A DNA stretch of 64,000 nucleotides from Gavia stellata (taxonomy: Eukaryota; Chordata; Aves; Gaviiformes; Gaviidae). Position numbers and translations under genes: made by a program. Below the pieces are notes generated by a model. It ran no database searches, was not told the origin of the DNA, and was given only the letters and a program-made list of their open reading frames with translations. Positions 26,537 to 38,900 of the stretch are shown here, piece by piece (position 1 is the stretch's first letter; each line of letters begins with the position of its first letter). Location: assembly GCF_030936135.1 (NCBI RefSeq), contig NC_082598.1, forward strand, positions 33,660,687 through 33,724,686, given 5' to 3'.

Positions 26537-26640
26537 CTCTGACCGACGGCGGCGGCGCCAATCGTCGGCCGCACCGCCCCTCCTTCACCCCACCCCTCTC
26601 CTCCCGCCTGAGCGCGCGCCACTCCCTCCTCTACCCCGCC
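26537..26640 (-). other. CNOT7: Probable CNOT7 non-coding first exon
   Basis: Inferred. On the minus strand an AGAG|GTGAGG donor lies at 26537/26536, immediately inside the CpG island and in position to splice to exon 2 at 25427. The right end (transcription start) is a guess. An alternative donor exists in the actcactcac stretch near 26336-26355. Confidence 0.4.
26558..26562 (+). promoter_or_regulatory. CCAAT box 2
   Basis: CCAAT in the context CGCCAATCG, same strand and flanks as box 1. It lies about 270 bp upstream of the VPS37A ATG. Confidence 0.5.
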
Positions 26641-26747
26641 ACGGCGCGGGTCACAGGCGCGCGGCGGTGACGCACCTTGTGTGCCGCCGTGAGGGCGGGG
26701 CGCCGCCGCTCGGCTCCGGGGCAGGAGGCGGGGCGGCGGTGCTGCCG

Positions 26748-26759
26748 CGCGCATGCGCG
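26748..26759. promoter_or_regulatory. Perfect NRF1 binding palindrome
   Basis: CGCGCATGCGCG matches the NRF1 consensus YGCGCATGCGCR at every position. It lies 67 bp upstream of the VPS37A ATG, where NRF1 commonly acts in TATA-less bidirectional promoters. Confidence 0.7.
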
Positions 26760-26825
26760 AGGGAGCGAGGCCGGGCTGCCGTGCCGCCGGTGCCCTCGCG
26801 CGCGCCGGGGGCCGCGGCGGGGAGG

Positions 26826-26953
26826 ATGAACTGGCTGTTCCCCCTCGCTAAGGGCGGCGGCTCCTCCGCGCCCGCCGCGCCGCTGCCCGCTCTCACCAGC
26901 CTCCAGCAGCAGAAGCAGCGGCAGATCGAGTCCCTGCGCGGCGCCCACGCCTC
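26826..26953 (+). CDS. VPS37A: VPS37A exon 1 coding part, residues 1-43
   Basis: MNWLFPLAKGGGSSAPAAPL through LTSLQQQKQRQIESLRGAHA, ending with two bases of split S43 at donor GTGAGT. The ATG sits in ggaggATGa, a favourable context, inside the CpG island. Confidence 0.96.
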
Positions 26954-29900
26954 GTGAGTGGCCGCGGCCGGGCGGGGGGCGGCGGCCTGGGTCGCCCGAC
27001 ACGGGCCCGGCGCCGCTCGGGGCCCCTGTGGCACCGCACCTGCGGAGGGTGTCGTGCGTCCCCACACGCACACCCAGGGACGTGATTTCGCTCCCTCCCC
27101 TCCCGGTGAGGCCCGGCTGGGTCCCGCCGGCCCTCGGCCGTGCGCGGCGCGGGCCGCCGGCGGGGCGGGTGGACAGGAAACCGAGCGCCCGGCGCTCTAG
27201 CCTGGGCAGGCCGAACCCCGGGGTGTTGCGGGGCGAAGGGTCCCGCCGGGCGGGAGCGGGGTGGCGCGCGGGGGCGGCGTGGCGCGGGGTCCCGTTGCGG
27301 CCCCCGGGGCTGGGGCGGGGGCGTGTGGCCGGAGGACAGCGGGGAGAGGGCCCGCGGCGGGGAGAAACGCGGGCGGGCGGCGGGGTGGGAGGTTGCGCTT
27401 GGGATCCGAAAGTAGCGTTTGCTGGCGGGCGGGCCGTCCCCGCTGGCTGGGGCTTTGTCGGTGTGGCTTGGCCGGGTGACCGGGCGCAGATCGTCGTGCC
27501 CAGTTGCACCGGCTGCTTGACCAGAAAGTCAGCTAAACGATTTAATGGGTTTTCAAGTCTACAAAGAGATACAGATTGCGCGTGTTGGAATAAAGCCTTC
27601 TTCCTGGAAACTGGCCGTAGGAGCGTAGTTCTTCAAAAGTTAAGAATAAACCATGCAGTATAAAGGAGCTGTGCGTCTCAGTGGTCTTATCAGCAATGGC
27701 ATAGCAGCCCTACTGGCTCTACAAACTGTTTTTCTGATGTACAGTGCTAACTTGCTAATAACTGACAATTCATAGTAACTCGTTTTATTCAGGTGCTCAC
27801 TAGAGGCAGGTGTGTTTTTCCTGTTCGACAGCCACACTTTTTACAGCAAAACATCTTCCTTTATCCTGAGATACTCCAGTTTGTCAGTGTGCTGATCAGT
27901 TTTGCATAAATTTTAGCCTTTTAAAAGTGTTCATCTTTTAAAAGGAGATCCACACTTCATGTATTTCAAGTATATTTTCTGTGAACGTGTAAGCATTCAT
28001 TCTTCCTAGGATGTCTGTTTAAGTAGAATGATAGAAGCCTCCAAAAGCGATCCAGAAAAAGAAAAGATAGTATTTTCTGTTACGTCAGACTGAGGCTACA
28101 AGTGGAAGAGAAACTGATTGCATTTCCAAGTTTAATAATTGCAGTTCGCTCACTACCGTAGTATTTTGAATTACCACACAGGAAACATAAGTGTGACAGT
28201 ATTGTGAAGTGTTGTTGCTTGCTTAAACTTAAATCTGTTCAGAGCCAATTTTGCAAGTATTTTTGAAAGATGGTTCGCTTTTCTAAAGAGCTGTCTTTGT
28301 GAGTACGCAGCAGCTTACCTAACTGAAAGTTTTTGTTGGACTGGCCTTACTTAGCCTTTTATTTCTACCCTTTTTTCTCTACCAGGGAGATGAGCTCACC
28401 CAAAGCTAAGTCCTCAAAAAAGGTCATCAGTTTTTGTCAAGGTCATCTTGCTGAACTGGTTTACTATCTGCTTGTGCAGGCACCAGTTCAAGCATAAGCA
28501 GAGAGGGAATGGACCCTGCAGCCAGGGATGGAGATGAGGGGTGGGGAGATGGTACTTGCTCAAGTGTAACTTTTCAGCAACGTAAACTGGCCTGTCTCAT
28601 CTCTCCTGAGGATAGGTGTAAAAAACCAAAAAATAAGCAAGCAAAGGAGTACATTCTGGCAAAGTGTACAGTTTTCATAAGGGATACTTATTACTGAATG
28701 AATCCAAATAACTGTGCCTCAAATTCTCTGCTTCTAAAAAGGTATGTGTAGTTGGTGCAAGTTTTCAAAAGTGCAAAGGTGTTTTTTTTGGTGGGACTGA
28801 TGAGCTTACTCATGGACTCCACAGCAGCACAGATCTAAAGCAGGAATATGTATCAAGCATTGCAACAGCGTTGTTCCCTAAGCAATGATTAAATAAATGT
28901 TATTCTGATGTTTGCTTTGCCTGGTAAGTGTATTTTGTCGTGCCTTTATGTGTATCCCAGCTGCTCCTTACTGAAATACACAAAATAAGATTCTTGGCGT
29001 GGTGTAGTTACTTAAGTTATGTAAGTTTGGTTAGTCTTCATAGGTAATAAAAGCCCAGGTATATGTGACCTTAATTTCATTACAGTAGCTAGTCTTCCTT
29101 TTCAGGATCCCTCACAGGTTAGGAGCTTGAAATAAAGTTTTTGTGTTTAAAAAACAGTTTTCTGATGTTTGTTGTTGTTCTAGACAAAGTTAAGAATGTG
29201 CCATTTTTCCGGTGTACCCAGTCCCACTTGGGGAAGGGACAACTAAGTTTATTGGTTCAAGGTTTTGCTTAAAGGAGGTTATAACAGTTTGGACAGCTCA
29301 ATGAGATTCTGGATTTCTCGCTTCTCTCTCCCTGTTCTCCTCTTCCTCCCCAGTTCCTATAGGTTATGCACGTGAGTGGAGCATAATGATACATCCTTCT
29401 GAAAAGGATTTTGCAGCAGGCTATTAAAATGTGTGACAGATGATTGCAGGGAAGGAATGTGTGTGAGATATTCCAGGGAGAATCCTTCAATTAAGAATAA
29501 GGGGGTGGCGATTTCGGTGTGTTCCAGAGTGCTAAACTCTGATTTGAAACCTCCCGTACTGAGGATGCCTGATAGTTTCTTCAAACAGCAGGTGATTTCA
29601 CAGGGAAAGAGCAGACACTGAGTTGTCTGTGAGAGAAATAAGGTCAGGCTGTGGAAAGCAAGGTGCATAGCTAGATTTGTATCTTACGCCACTTATTCCC
29701 GAAGCTCTGAAAACTAGACTTTTAAATTCTATGTGCAAATACTGCTTTGGAGGGATAGAAAACACTCCTAGCACTAAACACACATTTGCAAATAATGTGT
29801 TTTGGGTTTTTTTGAGGAAGTAATTGCATGGAGTGTACCTGGCAGTGGATAGAGGGGCGTTTCTGAAGTTGTATACAAAGAGGCTTTCTGGGAACACCCA

Positions 29901-32900
29901 GCTGCCATTATTCCCAATTAGAGCTGTGTTCCCTCCCATTATAAGGGAGCCTCAGAGAGGTGAGGGAGAGGAATATTATTAACAAGGTGCAGGCAGGAAA
30001 AATACATGGAAGAGGAATCAGTCTGCTTTTTAAGTTTGTTTTGATTGAGGCATTATAAGATGAAGCTGATTTTCTGCCCTCCTTTCTCTCCCAGTCCCAG
30101 CTTAGGTATGTTCATTTTGTCCAGAATTTCTGCTTCTGAGCTAAGTCTTCTCCTCCTCCATATTCTTTGGGATACCGTCTTTCAAAACACTCTTGCTGTG
30201 CATACAAATTGCAGAGTGCTTTGAGTGATGACATCAACTTCCTATTAATGTAGCTGATTTAAAGATTTTTCTCGGTAACTTACCTGTTACAGGAGGAGCA
30301 AATTTGCGTTCCGTCTTACCAGATTTCATAAGATACATGTTTCTTCACTCGATGTTTTCAGGGGGGTCTGTGTCTTGAGTGTCACTGGATTACAGAGCTT
30401 TACATTCTCGCAAGTAGCTCTTCTCCAGATAATTCTTGAAAATATCTGTGCAAGTGCATAGAACTTGGTTCATGTGGGAGAAATTACTATTAAATAGTAA
30501 GCTAATCTATTGAGAAGGCCTAGTGTAATGTACATTTTAAATATTGATCTGTAGGCAGTGCTGCAGGGGAATACTTAGTTGTGAACCAGGTGTAACGCCT
30601 TGGCAAAGCAAAAGTTTTATCAGATAAAAATCAGTATATTATAAAAAAATCACTGATGTGATGTCTTAAGTTAAGCCAGTAAGTGGAGAAAAATAAGTTG
30701 AGATTGTTGTCAGATCAGTGGGTAGTGCAATTTTTCTGCCTGTATTTCCGTTGCTTCTGATCATGTATGAGGTTTAAAAGTTGAATCTACTATTTTTTGC
30801 TTTAATCTTAATATTCAGTGTAGCATTCTGAAGCATATCAATTTATTCCAGCATTTTCAATTTTATTCTTACAAGGCTTTTCAAAATTAAACTAAATACA
30901 AAGGTCTGAGGTCCTGCCTTTTTTTAGACTTTAGGCTGTTCTGTTGACCGTGAACTGGATACTAACAATTTCTTCTTTGACAGCATTGCAGAAATTCAGA
31001 AAGATGTGGAATATCGACTACCATTCACTGTAAACAACTTGACAATTAATATTAACATGTAAGTAGAGTAAGATATCTCTATGCACATCTTGAAAATTAA
31101 AAATGTTCTCAAAAAAAAAAGTAGTAATAGAACATAAATGACTCCCATCTCATAACTAATTTCAGGAACTATAACCTGGATTTGCAGTAGTTAGTTGTAG
31201 TGATACGAGTGAAAGTAGTTCTGTACAAGATGCAGATGCTCAGCTGAAAGCAAAACTATATTTTGTTGCGCTCAGCTCCTAAGATACCTACCTGGTTTTA
31301 GTTGAAGGTAGGGAGGAGAAAACCCTTGGGAGTTTCTGATGACTTTGAATCCACTACAAGTGAAAATAAACTTAATTAGTAATTTACTAATCTGCTGTAA
31401 CTCCTAGTTCTAACTCTTACCCCAGTGAAGCATCTGGATCATAACTTAAGTGTTTTATTGTAACATTTCCTATGAATTTACTTTGGGGGGTGCTTTTGCT
31501 CTGGCAAATATTGATGGTATTCTATTCAGAAGTTTTTTATTACCTTGGCCTGATAACTTGCCTGCTATTCTTGCAGGTTACACTGCTTTGTCTTTGTAGT
31601 AGTAACATTTGTATTAGAAAATATTCTCATTATGCTACAGCTTTTTCTTTGTCTGTGGACATAATTGCTTCATTGTTACACTACAATTTTGCCCAGTAAA
31701 TGCTCCCTTCAGTTGTGTGGAAGTCTAGTATTCTAATCTGTCTGACTTACAATTTTGTAACTGAATAATCCTCTTGTGTGCTTCACTCTGTATTTCTCCA
31801 TAACTCTTCTTGCAGAAAAGTAAGTTTACATAATTAATAGTACTTTTTCTTTACATAAGAAGCCTTCTTATGCAAACTTGATCATGGGATATAACTGTAA
31901 TAATGATTATTCTTGTATTTGCAGCTTGCTTCCACCTCAGTTTCCTCAGGAGAAACCAGTCATCAGTGTTTTCCCACCTGTGAGACATCATTTAATGGAC
32001 AAGCAGGGAGTATATGTGACCGGTCCATTAATAAGTAACGTATGTATAATTTGTAGCTTCACATATATCTGCTGTTAATAGCAATTTTAATACATGTCAT
32101 ACTAGATTATTGCTAATACGTCTGGTAAAAAAGACTAGTACAGATCCTAATCTCTCTCAAACTGTATTTTGAGGGGTCTGAAAACAAAAATTCAGTAGTG
32201 TTCAGTATGCTACTATTTATTCTTTTACTGCTACCATTACTGAGTTCAGTATTTCATATATCTAAAACTATTTTAAGTTATGATGGCTTAGAAAGTTCCT
32301 ACCACTTTTCTTCTTAGTACCAATAGCATAGTTCTTGTTTCTCTACAGCTGTTCCGAATAAGGGAGAGCGATGCTTTAAGACTGTTCTGTAATGTACGTC
32401 TTTCTACTCTAATCCTGTTAGAAAGATGTAAAGGTTTTAGCTTTAATATGCAGGATTTTAATGTGCTGTGGGTTTGGTTTTTTTTTTTCCCCTCTGCCAA
32501 CAAGGATATGGTAGGTTTTTTGGGTTGTGGGGTGGGGTTATGAGTTTTTCAGAATGCAATTAATAATGCTTTTCATCTCAAACTTAAATCTTGATATCTT
32601 TTTTTCTTTTTTTTTTCCCCCAAATGTAAGTTGGTAACTAAGGTGGGGTTTTTTGATTGTTCATCAGAAATGTTATACTTGATTGATTCTCCATTGATAA
32701 TGGAATATACAAAAGACTTGTTGTTTCTATTCCGTTCTGGGTGGCTTTATCACTTTATTTGGAGCTTGTGTAAACACAGTTTACATTAGCTGATATGTCT
32801 CTGAAGTAGCTTACAGCACTGCTGTGTGGGTATAATAAATAGTCAAGTTCAGTACATTTTGGAACTGTTGGATTCCAGGAATAATTTTTCTTCGCATCTT

Positions 32901-35900
32901 GCTGCTTTAAGTTTTTTGAGGGTTTGTTTTGTTTTGTTTTTACCAGTTTACAATGCACTCAGATCTTGGAAAAATTATTCAAAGTTTACTGGATGAGTTT
33001 TGGAAGAATCCTCCAGTTCTGGCTTCTAGCTCAACATCCTTTCCATAGTAAGTATCTATAAACATGATGAATGACACTTTGTGTATTAACTTACTTTTTT
33101 AAAAAAGAGATGAAACCAAGTATTAGGAGGGCAGGAACAGAAATAATGTAGTGGATGTATTGGGGGACATAGATTCCCTGCCTTTGCACAATTTCATGTG
33201 CATGCTTGATGGCATGATTGTTTTGAGAAGACACAGTAGATTTCATTGCGGTTACTGTATCAACATGCTGATAGAACTTATGTTTTCTTGAAAAAGAATA
33301 AATGTTTACATTATCAGATGAAATCTTGAATTTGCTGTAGATCATGATCTGAGCAGTTGTGTTTCTTTATATTCTGTTTGTAATCTCCCAGATTTAGAGG
33401 CAGCTTCTGTTCCACAACTGTGCAACAGAAATTGTGCAATTTAAATAATTGTATTAAATGTGCAAAAGTGGTATGAGACATTACAGCTTTATCAGTACAA
33501 CTATGGTTCTTGTGGCTGACAAAGATACTGGGTTTAGATGCAGCTGCAGTTGTGAATTTGAAAAAAATCATTCATGTTACTTAGAATTAATTATGTGCGT
33601 GTTGCCCAAGCTGTTAAATGCTATACTCTAAATCAGAACTAGTGTATGACACAGATGCATTTCTCAGGACTTTTAGATGGAAACAGTTTAAATTTATGCT
33701 CTCATAAATTTTTGAGAAGTAGATTTTTATAATTAAGAGTGTGAGTGTGTATTTGGCTGCTCTACAAAAATCTAGTTTAATGGAGTTGTGTATTATGTTG
33801 TAGTATAAGACATAAAGTAGACTTACTACATTGGAAGTAACTGAGAACAGAAAATGCAAAGTTTATGATCTTTTAAAAATTCAATCTTGTGTCTTGTGTG
33901 TGGTCTAGTAATTATAATTCACATTATAAGAAATGTGCTGTAAGCAGTTGGTTGCTCATGGTCATGGTTTTTCATTTGTTTTTAGCCTTTTCAACAAACC
34001 AGCTGGAATGCCTTCGTATGCTCCTCAGGGGTTTCCATTTCTTCCGCCATACCCACCTCAAGAAACAAATAGAACAATGGCAGCTGTGCCTGTTGCTGAA
34101 TCAGTTTCTTCAAGCTACACTACAGACAAGCCTGCTGCTCCCTCTTATGGCTTAATTGCTGATCTGCCACTACCTGTTCCGACAGCAGAAGCAGTGCTTC
34201 AGGTCTGTGTGCTGAGTTTTGCTGCTTACGCTATCAAACACTGGGTATAAGTTCCCTCAAGGGCACACAGAGTATTGCCACAAAACTCAAGGGAACGGTC
34301 TGAGTGATTGCACTTCATTGTTTTGCTGGTGCTAGGAAAATGAAATTGTCATTCTGGCTTTGATGAAAAGGGGTTTAGAACAAGGTTGAAGTCAGAGCAA
34401 TGAGTTTGTCTTTCTGAGTTTCAGTGAAACTAGTGTTACCCTAAATATCTTTGAATAGACTCTTTTTTTTTTTTTTGGAGCTGCACTCCCCTATAGTGCA
34501 GCTGTGACTGTTTCTGCAGCCATAGAACATGAGATCCTTGTCTTTATATGGGATTTCCTGCCCAGATCCTATCAGGCCTTTATGTGTAGTGTATTTCTTT
34601 CTTGGTTTCATGCTTCAAATAGCTTCTCTTCACTGATGTTGTATGTGTGTACTCACAAACTTGCTCTCAGTGATGCACTCTGGAAGGTTTTTTTTTAATG
34701 TCCTTCAAAAACTTTGTATCTAGATGTTTAGTCTTTCATCAAATCCTGTCTTCAGAAACAAAAGCTTTCTTCATCTTGGAAGACTCTTTTCTGGTTATGT
34801 AGAATTTAAAATTTCTACCTTCTATGAAGACAGACTTTTTTTCCTTGTCTGAAAACTTTTTCCCAGAAGGATTATCACTTTAAAAACCACATGAGAGACA
34901 TCAAAATGTCGATCTCTTTCTCTGTTCTCACTTCCCTGAGTTATACTCCTCCTGTGTGTTTCTTGGGTCATCCACCTGTTGTCAAATGGAGGACACAGCA
35001 AGACAGAATTATTTTCCTTCAAAACTGACTCATCTTTTATGACATGCCACCCCAAACATTCCCAAGTATTTTGTTGCCATGATTGAGTTGTGATGTCTTC
35101 TGTTCAGAGACTAGTGCTACTGCTTCTTACTGCTTTTCCTACTTTTCTTGTTGCTGGCAAATACTCATCTCCAGGTTTGGATTAATCAGGTTAAATATCA
35201 AGAAATTGCTCTTCAAGAATCTACTAAGCATTTCTAAACTTCCATTTAGGTTGGCCAGAATGGATTTACTTACAAGATGCCTGATGTTCCTGATACATTT
35301 CCAGAACTCTCAGAACTAAGGTAAATTTTCAGAAGGTAACAAAATTTTCCATAGTGATTAAAAGGCAATTACTGCTGATCTGTATCTGATTTTTGTCAAA
35401 AGTCTGTATATATCACTGAAAAGTTTTTGTAGAAATTATAAATAGGAGAACTACCACTTACCAAAATTGTAGAGTCAGAAAGTAAGCCAGCCTTGTATTC
35501 AAATGTGCTGCTTGTTTAGGGTTTTCTTAGCAGGGACAATACTTTAGGATTGAACACCAGGAAAAAGAGCATTTATTTTTACTTTTCCTAACTGTCAGTG
35601 TTCTGCTGTCTTCTGGGGCTTCACCAGGGACTTGATATCTACTAATACAATAAGCATAACTTTTGAAGGAGGAAAGGGGACAGGGAAATGGACTTGAGAC
35701 TGGTTCACAAATGGACTACTTAGAGAGCAGCTCAGCATGTGCAGGAGGGTTGGGTTAGATACATCCAGGTGGTAAATGTGCCAACTGTCCCAGTGCAAAT
35801 CAATTCCACATCTAAATACTTCATACACATATTACACAAATATTTTTATCAAAAGCATATCTTGTCACAATTCAAAAAAATTGTATTAGTTATTGTTCCC

Positions 35901-38900
35901 AGGAATTTGCTCAGATCTAATGAGACAGCCTCCTTGGTCAGTTATCTGGGGTTGAATAGATAACAAATTAGCTACTAATTCTGAAAGTGTCTTACGAGAT
36001 TGGTTTCTTTCTCATCTCACGTCTTTATGGTGGTGTCATAGTTTAGTGATTGAAAACTCTGTCCTTTCAAAAAGGAAAAGACCTGTGGCAAGAAGGACTT
36101 CTAGGGGTGGGTTTTTTTGTTTACCTTGACACCTTCTTAAGAACCTTTTTAATTTAGCTAAAACAGCTGTAAGTTCTAGCAGTATTCTTATTATGTAGCA
36201 GAAAGTTAGGGGGGTTGGAGGGGGAGTGTAATTTGCTTGTTTAAACAAAACATTCTAATCAAGTTTGGTCCTTCCAAGAAGACTGGATTAAAATTCCATT
36301 ATTCTTCTGGTGGTAGTTGAGTTAAATCACAAATGGTATTGCAGCTGTTCTGAGTAGCTCTTTTGGGTGGAGGTGGCAATGCTTTGGTAGCTTGGGGGCT
36401 GCACAGGTGCCCCTTGTGAGAAGGAGCCCAGGGGCTGCCCCCATGCCAGACATAGCCGACTTGGCAGCAGACCCACTGCAGGATAGCCAAGTCAATCAGT
36501 GAAGCGGGTGATGCCTCTATGAAAACACATTTTAAAAAGAGCAAACCCTGCAGAGACAGTGAGGATTGAGGGGAGGGGTGGAAAAGTGTGAGAATCCTGC
36601 AAACACCAAGGTCAGAGAAGAAGGGGGAGGAGGTGCTCCAAGTGCCAGAGCAGATACTCATCTGCAGCCCATGGAAGTTTTGGGCACAGTAGGACAGGTA
36701 TTTCCCTGTAGCCCATGGAGAGGACTATGTTGGAACAGCTATCCACACTGCAGTCCATGTAGGACCCCACATTGGAGCAGGCGGATATGCCCTGAAGGAA
36801 ACTGCAGCCATGGAGAGCCCACACTAGAGCAGGCTCTTTTGCTAGGAACTGCAGCCTGTGGAGAGGGGCCCACGCTGGAGCAGGGGAAGAGTGTGAGGAG
36901 GAAGGAGTGGCAGAGACGAACTGTTACGGACTGATTGCAACACCTGCAGTTGCCCCCCTGTCCTGTGCTGCGTGGGACAGGGGGAGGTAGAGGAGTTGGG
37001 AATGGAGTGAAGTTGAGCCTGGGGAAAAAGGGGGTGAGATGTTTTAGGTTTTGTCTTTCTTTCTCACCATCCAACTCTTACTATAATTGGCAATAAATTA
37101 TTTTTTCCCAAATTGAGTGTGTTTTGCCTGTGATCATAATTGGTAAGTGATCTCCCTGTCTTTATCTCAATCCGCAAGCTTTTCCCCTATATCCTGTTGA
37201 GGAGGGGGACTGAGAGAGCAGCTGGGTGGCTGTCTGGTAGCTGGCCAAGGTCAACCCACTATAGTAGCATTAAAAAACACTTTATAGGAAGTAAGGCCTG
37301 AAATGAGAGATACTTTTTAACATACTGCTTTTTAAGCTTACTGCTGCAGATAGTAGAGCCCACAATCCAGGCGAAAGGGGAAAAAAAAGTTGTGATTAAG
37401 TGTCGTGTATCTGTAAAGTCCCAATATATGCCTCAAACTTTTGACTTCTGGCAGAAATGAGTAACTCTACATGTAATGTTTGCTGTTAGCCTTGAATCTG
37501 CTTTCTTTCTGTTTGAATATAGTATATCTCAGCTGACCAATATGAACGAGCAAGAGGAAGTGTTGTTGGAACGGTTTGTGACTCTACCACAACTGAAGCA
37601 AGTCATTACTGATAGAGATGAGTTAGTGAAAAGCATTGAAGAGCTGGCAAGTAAGATGTCAAAACATTAGCATCTGTGGCAGTGTTCAGCAAACTGAATC
37701 CTTTTAAAAAAGTAGTAATAGTGACTTTATTTTACAGAAAAAAACTTGTTGCTGGAGCCTAATCTGGAGGCAAAAAGACAGACGGTGTTGGATAAAGTAA
37801 GTGAACAATGAAATCTTTTCCAGAAATATTAGTTGTAATATTCTGGTTTTTTCAGGGGGAAAACATTCTTTTTCTTCTTCCTTCCAGTATGAGCAACTCA
37901 CACAGATGAAAGCAGCCTTTGAAAAAAAGATGCAAAGACAGCATGAACTTAGTGAGGTATATTCTCTATATCATATTATCTTTTAAGAATACTTCAGTAA
38001 AACTGAAGTTTTGATTTGTATCTTTTTATCCATAAAGAATATTCTTCTGGTTAAACTCTGATTTTATATGAAATAGATTCATATCAAGTATGAAATAAAA
38101 TGGGATGAAGTACCACACAGTTTGAAAGCAAAACAGTGTTACAATTGCACTACTGTTTTTTTGGGTTTGGTTTTTTTAATGCTACAATAGAAGCAAAATT
38201 GGAAGAAGGGAGTGTGGTGAGCATTTAGAGCTGTTCTTCAGTACAATCCTGGGTCAAACCAGTTTTAAGAATACAACAATTATTAAAGAAGACTTGTTTA
38301 ATTAATGGTACCCATTCAACATAATGAGCTTGTAAAACTGTACCAGATGAAAATTCTTCAAACAATTGCTTTGGAAACTTATATTCTGTTATTCACTGGG
38401 TATGCTTACTTTGGGCAACATGTTATATATGCTGTCAAACTTTGCACATTCTGAAGTGCAAACAGGGTGAAGTCATTACTTCAGAAAGCAATTTGAGGAA
38501 GGAAAATAATGTCTTAGTATGTTTACCGGGATATGCATTAAAAGATGTAACTTCTTGTAAAACAATTTCTGCACTGAAATCTTCAGTATTTGCAAGACTT
38601 GTCACCTGAGACTACAACAGTCCATCAAAATAGCATGCATAGTACCTGAATTTCAAAATGCTCAAAAAGTAAAAAAAATACGGAATAGCAAACAAAAAGT
38701 TATGTGAAAGCAAACTTAATTATTTCATTGGTGATCTAAATGAATTAAATGTTTCCTCACATTAAAATCAGAATAGTCTGACTCCTGATGCCTCCTTTCT
38801 ATGTTATGTAAGTTGGCTTTAAAGTGGGTGAAGGTAGTTGGCATTGAGAAACTTTCTATTTCTATGAGAAACTTTCTATAAGAAACCACTTAAGAACAGG

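Larger units (their letters stand above)
25890..27500. promoter_or_regulatory. CpG island, bidirectional CNOT7/VPS37A promoter
   Basis: About 1.6 kb of very GC-rich, CpG-dense sequence in an otherwise AT-rich window. It spans the inferred CNOT7 exon 1 and the VPS37A first exon, transcribed in opposite directions. It carries two CCAAT motifs, GC boxes (such as gaggcggggcgg near 26726), an ETS-like aggaag near 26460, a TGACG half-site near 26667 and a perfect NRF1 palindrome. No TATA box is visible, as is usual for housekeeping CpG promoters. Long open frames on both strands here (up to 292 codons) are an effect of GC content. Confidence 0.85.
35321..37522 (+). other. VPS37A: VPS37A intron 6 (contains a solo LTR)
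   Basis: A 2.2 kb intron of which about 0.9 kb is an inserted LTR (36359-37263). The rest is unique AT-rich sequence. Confidence 0.85.

Noticed and set aside
26631-27509. 292-codon minus-strand frame and several 70-211 codon frames on both strands
   Set aside because: They lie in the CpG island, where stop codons are rare because of base composition. They overlap on both strands, are rich in G, A, R and P, and resemble no protein; the real coding here is VPS37A exon 1.
35640-35770. Possible CR1-like piece (ggagggttgggttagata)
   Set aside because: Only a few bases resemble the CR1 3' region and the terminal tctatga/tctgtga motif is absent.
36299-37074. Frames of 70-122 codons on both strands
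   Set aside because: They fall in the solo LTR, a non-coding GC-richer element with internal repeats.
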